Source: Gammaproteobacteria bacterium
GTDB taxonomy: Bacteria; Pseudomonadota; Gammaproteobacteria; Eutrophobiales; Eutrophobiaceae
DNA: 12,675 bases
Reading direction: 5' to 3'
Assembly: GCA_018676275.1 (NCBI GenBank)
Contig: JABHFC010000168.1
Span: 1-12,675, forward strand
Below are positions 6,383-12,675 of this stretch, in pieces. The position numbers and the translations under genes are program-made. A model generated the notes under the pieces. That model saw nothing but the letters and a program-made list of their open reading frames with translations. It made no database searches and was not told where the DNA came from. Numbering within the stretch: the first letter of the stretch is position 1; each line of letters begins with the position of its first letter.

Positions 6383-7405
6383 CTAATTTCCGGTCACCAA
6401 ATGACAGGCCACAGTTAAACCATTTTTCAATTCGTGGTGTTCCGGTTTTTTAAGCTGACATTCATCTTTGGCATAAGGGCAGCGGGTATGAAATTTACAG
6501 CCTTTGGGTGGATTAATTGGTGAGGGTAAATCGCCTGTCAGTTTTACACGATCACCAGTGCCAGAACCATCCACCCTAGGAACAGCAGAAAGAAGGGCTT
6601 GGGTATAAGGATGTTGAGGGTCTGTTAGAATTTGCTTCGTAGGTCCTGTTTCGACTATGTCACCCAGATACATAACAGCAATATGATCACTGATATATCC
6701 AATCACTGAAATATCGTGAGAGATGAACAGATAAGTTAAACCCAATTCACGCTTCAAGTCATCAAGCAATTGGATCACTTGTGCCTGAATGGAAACATCA
6801 AGTGCTGAAACTGGTTCGTCGCAAACAATAAATTCAGGGTTAAGCGCCAACGCTCTGGCAATTCCAATACGCTGGCGTTGCCCACCTGAGAACTGGTGAG
6901 GAAACCTTGTCATGTGATCTGGTTTTAGTCCTACGTTTTCAAGTAATTGCGTAACGCACCCCCGAATATCCGAACTTTTGGCTACCCCTTGCAATCGTAA
7001 AGCCGTGCCAATAATATCTTCGATCGTTTTGCGTGGGTTTAAAGATGCGTACGGATCTTGAAAAATAATCTGCATCCGCCGCCGCATCTTTTTAAGACTG
7101 TCAGCATCCAATTTCGTAACGTCCGTACCATCGAAAGTAACGGATCCCGATGTCGGCTCGTGTAGTCTTAAAATGGCACGCCCCAATGTGCTTTTACCGC
7201 ATCCGCTTTCTCCAATCAGCCCTAACGTCTCGCCACGATTTATTGTAAGTGAAACACCATCAACGGCCTGTACAAGTGATCCAGGGTTTCCCGTAATCTT
7301 CCCCCAAAGACCGCTTCTTGAATCATAGTGCTTAACAAGATTATTGACTTGTAAAAGAACGTACTGTTCTGCAGTTCCCGCTGTACATTTCATTGCCTTA
7401 TTCAT
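6383..7405 (-). CDS. Dipeptide/oligopeptide ABC transporter ATPase, DppF-like
   Basis: Second ATP-hydrolysing subunit of a Dpp/Opp-type importer, at the inner face of the cytoplasmic membrane. It has Walker A GESGCGKS (65-72), Q-loop FQDPYASLNPR (115-125), signature FSGGQRQR (172-179), Walker B FIVCDEPVSALD (192-203) and the oligopeptide-type C-terminal Cys region GCKFHTRCPYAKDEC. I start it at ATG 7405 (340 aa): this overlaps the upstream stop as ATGA and is preceded by AAAGGAAA. An in-frame ATG reaching to 7483 would add 26 residues inside the previous gene and is unlikely. The N terminus includes KHYDSRSGLWGKITG, typical of DppF/OppF. Confidence 0.95.
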   Translation of the reverse strand: MNKAMKCTAGTAEQYVLLQVNNLVKHYDSRSGLWGKITGNPGSLVQAVDGVSLTINRGETLGLIGESGCGKSTLGRAILRLHEPTSGSVTFDGTDVTKLDADSLKKMRRRMQIIFQDPYASLNPRKTIEDIIGTALRLQGVAKSSDIRGCVTQLLENVGLKPDHMTRFPHQFSGGQRQRIGIARALALNPEFIVCDEPVSALDVSIQAQVIQLLDDLKRELGLTYLFISHDISVIGYISDHIAVMYLGDIVETGPTKQILTDPQHPYTQALLSAVPRVDGSGTGDRVKLTGDLPSPINPPKGCKFHTRCPYAKDECQLKKPEHHELKNGLTVACHLVTGN

Positions 7406-8403
7406 TGTACATTTCCTTTGGGCTGGATGCATCGAACAGTGCGACCTTGACCTATGTTTCTCATTTCTACGCGCTGGGTGCATGCCTCTTCGCGTACATC
7501 ACAACGCCCTATGAACCGACATCCCGGCGTTAGGTCGATCAATTCTGGAACCTGGCCTTCAATGGGGCGTATCCGTTTATCAAGATTCGCTAAATTCGGA
7601 ATTGAACGTAACAGACCTTGCGTATAAGGGTGTGAAGGCTGGCCAATAACAGACTTGGTTGGTCCGGATTCAATCACCTGCCCGGCATACATAACAGCAA
7701 CGCGGTCACAATATTCAGCAACCACACCAAGGTCATGGGTAATCAATATGACGCTCATACCCAATGTTTGTCTTATATCGGTGATCAATTCCAAAACTTG
7801 CGCTTGAATGGTTACATCCAATGCGGTTGTTGGCTCATCTGCAATAAGTAATTTGGGGCGGCACGCAAGAGCAATGGCGATCATCATCCGTTGCCGCATC
7901 CCACCGGAAAATTGATGTGGATAATCGTTGAGACGGGTTTCAGGAGATGGAATTCGGACCAACATCATCATTTCTATGACACGGGCTCGGGCTTTGCGTA
8001 TACGATTGCGGGCACTGCCAGATATTTGGCTATCATGTGCCAAAAGGACTTCCATAATTTGAAAGCCAACCGTCAAAGCAGGGTTGAGGGCGGTCAATGC
8101 ATCCTGCATGGTCATGGCAATATATTTACCGCGTAAAGAACGATAACTACGTTCGCTCATGCCAACCAATTCCTGACCTTCGAACTTGATTGAACCGCCA
8201 TCGATCCAGCCGGGGGGTTTTATCAAACCCATAACACTTGCAAACGTCACACTTTTACCAGACCCAGATTCACCAACTACGCCAACACATTCACCAGGCA
8301 TTACATCAAGTGAAACGCCGTCAACAGCTGTAACCAGTCCATAGCGCGTAGCAAAACGAGTTTGTAAATTAGATATAGATAAGATGGGTTGAGCTTCGGT
8401 CAT
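7402..8403 (-). CDS. Dipeptide/oligopeptide ABC transporter ATPase, DppD-like
   Basis: The 333-aa first ATPase of the importer. It has Walker A GESGSGKS (44-51), Q-loop region MTMQDALTALNP (97-108), signature FSGGMRQR (165-172), Walker B LLIADEPTTALD (185-196), H-loop ITHD, and the C-terminal GCRFIGRCDVREEAC found in the oligopeptide-transporter subgroup. The glutamine in MTMQDA replaces the more usual FQDP/FQEP, a common variation in DppD. AGGGG about 6 nt before the ATG supports the start. It begins 9 bp after the dppC-like stop and overlaps dppF by 4 bp, so the two ATPases are translationally coupled and probably form a heterodimer. Confidence 0.95.
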   Translation of the reverse strand: MTEAQPILSISNLQTRFATRYGLVTAVDGVSLDVMPGECVGVVGESGSGKSVTFASVMGLIKPPGWIDGGSIKFEGQELVGMSERSYRSLRGKYIAMTMQDALTALNPALTVGFQIMEVLLAHDSQISGSARNRIRKARARVIEMMMLVRIPSPETRLNDYPHQFSGGMRQRMMIAIALACRPKLLIADEPTTALDVTIQAQVLELITDIRQTLGMSVILITHDLGVVAEYCDRVAVMYAGQVIESGPTKSVIGQPSHPYTQGLLRSIPNLANLDKRIRPIEGQVPELIDLTPGCRFIGRCDVREEACTQRVEMRNIGQGRTVRCIQPKGNVQ

Positions 8404-8412
8404 TTCATGCCC

Positions 8413-9306
8413 CTAATCATGGAATTTCGGATCAAAGGCATCTCGCAGTCCCTGGCTAGCAACATTAATTGCCAAAACCAACAGCAGGATTGCCAAGCCG
8501 GGGAACGTGCTGACCCACCATGCTTCAAGCATAAATTCGCGTCCATCCGCAACCATTGATCCCCACGATGCGGTTGGTGGCTGTACGCCAAGTCCTAGGA
8601 AAGACAGGCTTGCTTCCAAAATGATTACATGCGCCATCCGAATGGTTGAGACAACAATCACAGGAGATAGGATGTTTGGTAGAATTTCACGCAGCATAAT
8701 ATGTAGGCTTGATCCGCCTAGGGCCCTAGCCGCCTCAACATATTCAACTTCGCGAGCTGCCAGCGTTTCACCGCGCACAACCCGACATGGGATAACCCAT
8801 TCCTTATAGACCAGGACCAAAATAATATTTTGAAGTCCGGGCCCGATCATCGCGATCAGAGCAATAGCAAAAATCAAATAGGGAAAGCCGAGCAATATAT
8901 CAACCAACCGAGAGATCGTGATATCAACCCAGCCACGAAGATAACCAGACGACAACCCAGCAATAATGCCAATACCCGTCGCGATAACTATAACCGCTAC
9001 GCCAATAAAGATTGAAATACGGGCCCCATAAATGATACGTGACAGGATATCTCGTCCTAGACCATCACAGCCCAGTAGATAAGAGATGTCACCTCCTTCG
9101 ATCCAAGCTGGTGGTTGAAGTCTTAAAAAGAGATCCGTTTCATTCGCGTCGTGGGGCGCAATCCATGGTGCAAAAATGGCCATCCCTACAAATAGGAAAA
9201 CAAAAGCTGTGGCCAATGCTGACAATTTGCTAGATAGAAAAAGCTTTAAATTCTGACGGAGTGGGGATTTATCTTCAACATAAATTTTACTAATGGTTTC
9301 ACTCAT
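8413..9306 (-). CDS. Dipeptide ABC transporter permease, DppC-like
   Basis: The 297-aa inner-membrane permease has the typical DppC/OppC layout: a cytoplasmic N terminus, a first membrane helix (about 30-50, LSALATAFVFLFVGMAIFAPW), the periplasmic YLLGCDGLGRDILSRIIYGAR segment, then further helices. The EAA loop (EAARALGGSSLHIMLREILPN) contacts the ATPases, followed by ASLSFLGLGVQPPTASWG and a C-terminal LRDAFDPKFHD. ATG at 9306 overlaps the dppB stop as ATGA. It pairs with DppB to form the translocation pore. Confidence 0.95.
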   Translation of the reverse strand: MSETISKIYVEDKSPLRQNLKLFLSSKLSALATAFVFLFVGMAIFAPWIAPHDANETDLFLRLQPPAWIEGGDISYLLGCDGLGRDILSRIIYGARISIFIGVAVIVIATGIGIIAGLSSGYLRGWVDITISRLVDILLGFPYLIFAIALIAMIGPGLQNIILVLVYKEWVIPCRVVRGETLAAREVEYVEAARALGGSSLHIMLREILPNILSPVIVVSTIRMAHVIILEASLSFLGLGVQPPTASWGSMVADGREFMLEAWWVSTFPGLAILLLVLAINVASQGLRDAFDPKFHD

Positions 9307-10310
9307 AACTTAACCCGAGGGTTAAGAACTGTATAGAGGATGTCCGCAAAGAAATTGAGGAACACATAAGTGACCGCATAAAATAGAACAGCGGCTTGGA
9401 CCAATGGATAATTATGAACGAAAATACTTTCGACGACCAAGCGGCCTAATCCTGGCCACCCGAATACAGTTTCTACAATCATATTTCCGCCCAGCAAGGA
9501 GCCCGTTTCAAGGGCTGCTACTGTAACCGTCGGAATAAGCGCATTTTTAAGGGCGTGTCGAATGAGAATCCTGGTCCGACTAATGCCCTTTGCCTCGGCG
9601 AAAATAATGTAGTCTTGACTCATGACCTCTAGCATCGATGTCCGAGTCACACGCATTAGAATTGCAGCCATGGGCAGACCTAAAGTCAAAGCTGGCAAAA
9701 ACAGATGAGATAGCGCATTGGCGAATGTATCAAGCCGTCCGGCAATCAGGGAATCGATTAGAAGCAGGTGAGTTACTGCATCTACTTCATATGCATACCC
9801 GATCCGCCCAGAGACAGGAAGGATGCGTAAATGGACCGCGAACAGCATAAGAAGAAGAATGCCAAACCAGAACCCCGGCAAGGAAACACCAAACAGAGAA
9901 CCGACAGTCGAAACTCTGTCGAATATTGTATTTTTCTTAACTGCCGCAAGAACACCTAAAGGTATGGATGTCAAAATTGCCAGTATTATTGAAACAAGAC
10001 TAAGCTCGATGGTTGCCGGAAGCCGTTCTGCAATAACATCAATAACAGGTCTGCGGTGGAAAAAACTTAGGCCAAAATTACCTGTAACCGCATTTCCAAG
10101 AAATTTAATAAAACGTTCAACAGGAGGCAAATCAAGTCCCATATCATGACGTAAATTTGCCTCTTGCTCAGCACTAATTGGTTGTTCTCCGATCATTATA
10201 TCGACCGGATCTCCGGGGGTTAAGGCCATCATGAAAAACACGATAACCATAACCCCTAGTAATACAGGAATTAATTGGGCAAGCCGTTCGATCAATTTAC
10301 CAAAATTCAC
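9303..10310 (-). CDS. Dipeptide ABC transporter permease, DppB-like
   Basis: The 335-aa permease shows the DppB/OppB pattern: an N-terminal helix ending in FFMMALTPGDPVDIM, a periplasmic stretch with NFGLSFFHRRPV, and then multiple helices. The EAA loop is EAKGISRTRILIRHALKNAL, followed by GGNMIVETVFGWPGLGRLVVESI and the C-terminal LYTVLNPRVKL. The start codon is GTG at 10310, supported by GGGGAGG about 6 nt upstream. It lies 28 bp after dppA; no intercistronic hairpin is obvious there, so the usual damping of expression after the binding protein is not evident. It overlaps dppC by 4 bp. Confidence 0.95.
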   Translation of the reverse strand: MNFGKLIERLAQLIPVLLGVMVIVFFMMALTPGDPVDIMIGEQPISAEQEANLRHDMGLDLPPVERFIKFLGNAVTGNFGLSFFHRRPVIDVIAERLPATIELSLVSIILAILTSIPLGVLAAVKKNTIFDRVSTVGSLFGVSLPGFWFGILLLMLFAVHLRILPVSGRIGYAYEVDAVTHLLLIDSLIAGRLDTFANALSHLFLPALTLGLPMAAILMRVTRTSMLEVMSQDYIIFAEAKGISRTRILIRHALKNALIPTVTVAALETGSLLGGNMIVETVFGWPGLGRLVVESIFVHNYPLVQAAVLFYAVTYVFLNFFADILYTVLNPRVKL

Positions 10311-10338
10311 TTCAGCCTCCCCAGCTAATCTAGCGATC

Positions 10339-11889
10339 TTATTTCACACACGCATCATGAAGATTGATGCGACCATCGGAACTTGGCTGCCAACCGCTTA
10401 AGCGGTTGGATACACCATACAGATCTTGTGCAACCCACAAGTACACTTTCGGAAGATCCTTGTTTACAATCGCTTCTGCTTGCGAATATAAACCAGCCCG
10501 CTTGGCTTGATCTGTTTCAGTGTTTGCTGCATCCAACAATTTATCTACAGTTGAGTTGCTATAGCCAGACGAGTTACCGCGATCATTCGTGCGGTGTGTT
10601 GGAACAAAGATACCAACTGGATCAAGCGATCCATTACCCCATGACGTCAAATACATTTGACCATCAATCGGCTTACCTTTGGTACGGAAACGGGCTGTTA
10701 ATTGTGAAGATTCACCAACCACAACCTTTGTACGAATTCCAGCTTTTGTCATTAACGATGCTATCGCTTGACCTATATCTTTGTCTTTGCCAGTTACATC
10801 AAGTGTTACATCCAGACCGTTCGGGTATCCCGCCTCTGCAAGCAATACCTTTGACTTTGCAATGTCAAACTCGTATGCCGGCAGGTTTTTGTTTTTGCCA
10901 AAGGCGTCTGGCCCCAAAATACCATTGATCAATGTGGCTTTACCACCCAGAATTTTATCGACAATGAGTTGACGGTTAATCGCATATGCAACCGCTCTGC
11001 GAACCCGAATATCATTGAACGGCTTCTTTTGGGTATTCAAAGCCATAAAGGTTGAACGGGTACCATTGACCGTCATCACTCGGGTATTTGCATTGTTTTC
11101 AACCTGCCTAACCGAATGTGGTGGAAGATCGTTGATGATGTGGACATCACCAGCAAGTAAGGCGGCAACACGAGATGCGTTTTCCGGAATTGTCTTAAAG
11201 ATAACCGTTTCAGAGCAGGCTTTGCCAACAGGTTTCAAATCTTGTGACCCACCATAATAGCCGTCGAAGCGTTCCATAATAACGGATTCGCCCTTGCGCC
11301 ATTTTGCAAGTTTGTAGGGACCTGAACCCATAACGCTTTTGCTCATACCATCGGCGCCGACTTTTTCAGTAAAATTTTTGCTAACAACCTCATGTAAAGT
11401 CAAAAATGCCATGAACTGTGGCCAAGGGCTCGAAAGAATAAACCGAACTGTGCGACCATCAACAATCTGAACTTCCTTTACGGGGCCAACTAAACTCTTA
11501 CGCGGGCTCGTTTGTCCTCCAATGGCACCGTCTCTCGTTAGGCGATCAAAGGTATATTTAACGTCTTCAGATGTCATTGGTGATCCATCATGGAACGTAA
11601 TCCCATTTTGCAGGGTAACTTCATAGGTTGTTGGATCAATTGCTTTCCACGATTCCGCGGCCTGCGGCACAACCTTCATATTCGGATCACGTGTTACAAG
11701 TCCATCATACATATTGCGGATGATCGTTTGTGTGGTCCGGGCGCGATGGTTTGCTGGATCAAGCGTTAATGCATCTTCTGTATACCCAACACGTAGTTCA
11801 CCCGCTTGGGCCATTCCCATTGGCATCGTGATTGCGACCGAAACTGCCAAAACAGCTGTCGTAAATAATATAACTATTTGCTTTTTCAT
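10339..11889 (-). CDS. Periplasmic peptide-binding protein of ABC transporter, DppA-like (SBP family 5)
   Basis: The 516-aa protein captures substrate in the periplasm and delivers it to the DppBC-like pore. A signal peptide is clear: MKKQ, a hydrophobic core VILFTTAVLAVSVAI, and an AQA-G cleavage site near residue 29/30; there is no lipobox Cys. Family-5 features include GELRVGYTEDALTLDPANH at the mature N terminus, VVPQAAESWKAIDPTTYEVTL, GITFHDGSPMTSEDVKYTFDR, MGSGPYKLAKW, FNDIRVRRAVAYAINR and AEAGYPNG. I start at ATG 11889, with GGAG 10 nt upstream; an upstream TTG at 11958 would put 23 residues before the signal peptide. Its leader is tandemly duplicated. Ligand specificity cannot be read from the sequence; family members bind dipeptides, oligopeptides, nickel, opines and others. 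Confidence 0.95.
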   Translation of the reverse strand: MKKQIVILFTTAVLAVSVAITMPMGMAQAGELRVGYTEDALTLDPANHRARTTQTIIRNMYDGLVTRDPNMKVVPQAAESWKAIDPTTYEVTLQNGITFHDGSPMTSEDVKYTFDRLTRDGAIGGQTSPRKSLVGPVKEVQIVDGRTVRFILSSPWPQFMAFLTLHEVVSKNFTEKVGADGMSKSVMGSGPYKLAKWRKGESVIMERFDGYYGGSQDLKPVGKACSETVIFKTIPENASRVAALLAGDVHIINDLPPHSVRQVENNANTRVMTVNGTRSTFMALNTQKKPFNDIRVRRAVAYAINRQLIVDKILGGKATLINGILGPDAFGKNKNLPAYEFDIAKSKVLLAEAGYPNGLDVTLDVTGKDKDIGQAIASLMTKAGIRTKVVVGESSQLTARFRTKGKPIDGQMYLTSWGNGSLDPVGIFVPTHRTNDRGNSSGYSNSTVDKLLDAANTETDQAKRAGLYSQAEAIVNKDLPKVYLWVAQDLYGVSNRLSGWQPSSDGRINLHDACVK

Positions 11890-12041
11890 AATGTTTTGTC
11901 TCCAGTTTATAAAATTAAATAGATGCTCGTGTTCATTTTTAGTTATGTTACACCGCAACTATTTGCTTTTTCATAATGTTTTGTCTCCAGTTTATAAAAT
12001 TAAATAGTTGCTCGTGTTCATTTTTAGTTATGTTACACCGC
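11872..12041. repeat. 85-bp tandem duplication of the dppA leader
   Basis: Two adjacent 85-bp copies (11872-11956 and 11957-12041) differ at one position (A at 11923, T at 12008); seven bases of a third copy follow (12042-12048). Each copy holds the ribosome binding site, the ATG and the first codons of the dppA-like gene. The near identity indicates a recent event. Confidence 0.95.
11948..11974 (-). CDS. 8-codon upstream ORF created by the leader duplication
   Basis: The distal copy of the dppA start reads MKKQIVAV then TAA, because the copy boundary replaces the rest of the gene after six codons. It keeps the same GGAG and 10-nt spacing as the true start, so ribosomes should load on it. 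Its stop lies 58 nt before the dppA-like ATG at 11889. Whether it lowers or buffers expression is unknown. Confidence 0.5.
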   Translation of the reverse strand: MKKQIVAV

Positions 12042-12059
12042 AACTATTATTCTACCATT

Positions 12060-12075
12060 TGCATCTGGCATGCCG
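12060..12075 (-). promoter_or_regulatory. Sigma-54 (-24/-12) promoter of the transporter operon
   Basis: On the minus strand the sequence is CGGCATGCCAGATGCA. It matches TGGCACG-N4-TTGCA at GGCA, G and TGCA, with the invariant GG and GC at exact spacing and three mismatches. The predicted start is near 12049, just outside the duplicated block. That gives a leader of about 160 nt to dppA now and about 75 nt before the duplication. Confidence 0.65.
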
Positions 12076-12115
12076 CAAATAATGGCGTGCATAATAAGGA
12101 TGATAAGATAAATTA

Positions 12116-12128
12116 TATCAATGGCTTA
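12116..12128 (+). promoter_or_regulatory. IHF-like site in the dppA promoter region
   Basis: TATCAATGGCTTA matches the IHF consensus WATCAA-N4-TTR at every defined position. It is centred near -73 from the predicted start, between the -24/-12 promoter and operator B, the position expected for a DNA-bending site at a sigma-54 promoter. Confidence 0.6.
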
Positions 12129-12170
12129 TATAAAATTAAAAAATTCATCAGTTCTCATAAAAACATATTT

Positions 12171-12208
12171 TGCGTTCAGATAACCCAAATTTGTTGAATT
12201 TACACGCA
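12171..12208. promoter_or_regulatory. 38-bp dyad operator B, candidate activator-binding enhancer
   Basis: TGCGT (12171-12175), N10, the palindrome CAAATTTG (12186-12193), N10, ACGCA (12204-12208): all three blocks are exactly symmetrical about 12189.5. Operator A at 4234-4271 has the same blocks at the same spacings; I count 22 of 38 positions identical. It spans about -122 to -159 from the predicted start of the transporter operon. Confidence 0.65.
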
Positions 12209-12226
12209 ATAAATTAAGTCCAATTA

Positions 12227-12530
12227 TTAGCCAAAATGGACCATATAGAGGTGGTGACTAAATTTCTCGTCCTCAAGAATATCTTTAGTATAAGGGTAAT
12301 GAATTATATTAATATGATGCCATCGTATCTGTGAGATTTTCCGTATTGGCAATTAATAAGCTATTTACGAAACCTGTTGTAGTAATCCCCAATCCTTTAT
12401 AGGGTTCACCTTCATATGGATCCTGTCCTAAAACGAACACCATTACTTCCAGAGATAATTCAACTATGGATTATCCCTTAGGAAAAGACATTAATCGGTT
12501 TGCATTACAATGTGTGGGGATTTTACTCGG
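12227..12530 (-). pseudogene. Decayed uracil-DNA-glycosylase-like gene
   Basis: One minus-strand frame reads CNANRLMSFPKG, a stop (12471-12473), then SIVELSLEVMVFVLGQDPYE and GEPYKGLGITTTGF, continuing to a stop at 12309-12311. VFVLGQDPYEG matches the VVILGQDPYHG active-site motif of family-1 uracil-DNA glycosylase, with its catalytic Asp. After a plus-one shift near 12320-12340 another frame stays open to a TAA at 12227, reading INIIHYPYTKDILEDEKF. The internal stop, the frameshift and the lack of a full-length frame indicate a broken copy. The 3' part now overlaps only spacer beyond operator B. The remaining intergenic sequence holds nothing else I can identify. Confidence 0.5.
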
Positions 12531-12536
12531 GAACTG

Positions 12537-12560
12537 TCTGACTGTGAAGAATTAGTGGGG
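12537..12560. repeat. 24-bp direct repeat, right copy
   Basis: TCTGACTGTGAAGAATTAG followed by TGGGG differs from 2155-2178 at a single base (G12544 against T2162). It lies just outside the transporter promoter region and the glycosylase relic. Confidence 0.6.
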
Positions 12561-12571
12561 TGCAAAATAAC

Positions 12572-12662
12572 TGCTCCACTATGCTCCACTTCCCAAAACC
12601 ACATGGAGCAACACAAACCCTGTTAAACACTGGCAGGCTCCACATTGCTCCACTACTCCACT
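12572..12662. repeat. Iteron-like TGCTCCAC repeats
   Basis: TGCTCCACT occurs at 12572-12580, 12582-12590 and 12646-12654; GCTCCACA lies at 12637-12644, ACTCCACTT at 12655-12662 and an inverted TGGAGCA at 12604-12610. The cluster runs to the window edge and may continue. Such short direct repeats could be iterons of a replication origin, binding sites for a mobile-element protein or a simple repeat; no neighbouring replication gene is in view. Confidence 0.5.
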
Positions 12663-12675
12663 TCTTTTTTAATAT

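Noticed and set aside
7406..7483. 26-codon N-terminal extension of the dppF-like gene
   Set aside because: It would lie inside the dppD-like gene; the ATG at 7405 has an ATGA overlap and AAAGGAAA upstream, and the extension does not resemble DppF.
10383..10928. 181-codon plus-strand ORF
   Set aside because: It lies wholly antisense to the well-supported binding-protein gene and has low-complexity composition typical of a shadow frame.
11890..11958. TTG start 23 codons upstream of the dppA-like gene
   Set aside because: It would place residues before a clear signal peptide, and the frame arises within the duplicated leader.
11976..12197. 73-codon plus-strand ORF across the leader repeat
   Set aside because: It is antisense to the duplicated leader and promoter region, AT-rich, and has no ribosome binding site or family pattern.

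Overview
The window looks like an accessory region of a Gram-negative, probably proteobacterial chromosome. The support is a periplasmic-binding-protein dipeptide transporter, a sigma-54-dependent activator, sigma-54 (-24/-12) promoters with IHF-like sites, and an AtuA/DUF4387 pair of a kind I associate with proteobacteria. Species cannot be told. The left 2.1 kb and the intergenic stretches read as clearly more AT-rich than the transporter operon.

Layout. 1-620: no convincing gene; a short tRNA-3'-end-like string, a 12-bp tandem repeat and a sigma-70-like promoter. 621-2128, plus strand: a leader of three consecutive dyads, a previously uncalled 48-codon membrane-peptide ORF that overlaps the next start by ATGA, an unrecognised 296-aa protein and an unrecognised 83-aa protein. 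2129-2388: degenerate sequence with a TCTGACCCC-type repeat and one copy of a 24-bp direct repeat. 2389-11889, minus strand: the main cassette, transcribed dppA-like, dppB-like, dppC-like, dppD-like, dppF-like, C45-family amide hydrolase/acyltransferase, AAA+ sigma-54 activator, then after its own promoter AtuA-like (DUF1446) and DUF4387. 11890-12536: duplicated leader, sigma-54 promoter, IHF-like site, operator and a decayed uracil-DNA-glycosylase-like gene. 12537-12675: second copy of the 24-bp repeat and iteron-like TGCTCCAC repeats.

How the parts work together (inference). The Dpp/Opp-type ABC importer would bring in a peptide-like or N-acylated compound. The C45 Ntn-hydrolase, whose gene starts 2 bp after the second ATPase, would cleave or transfer an amide-linked acyl group. 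The AtuA-like/DUF4387 pair would handle a released acid. The activator is encoded at the end of the transporter operon and has no N-terminal sensor domain. The two gaps in the cassette that could hold promoters carry the same design in the same order: a 38-bp dyad operator (TGCGT-N10-CAAATT(G/T)G-N10-ACGC(A/G)), an IHF-like site, and a -24/-12 promoter with exact GG/GC spacing. This suggests one autoregulated sigma-54 regulon made of two transcripts. An 85-bp tandem duplication between the transporter promoter and dppA has copied the ribosome binding site and start codon, making an 8-codon upstream ORF.
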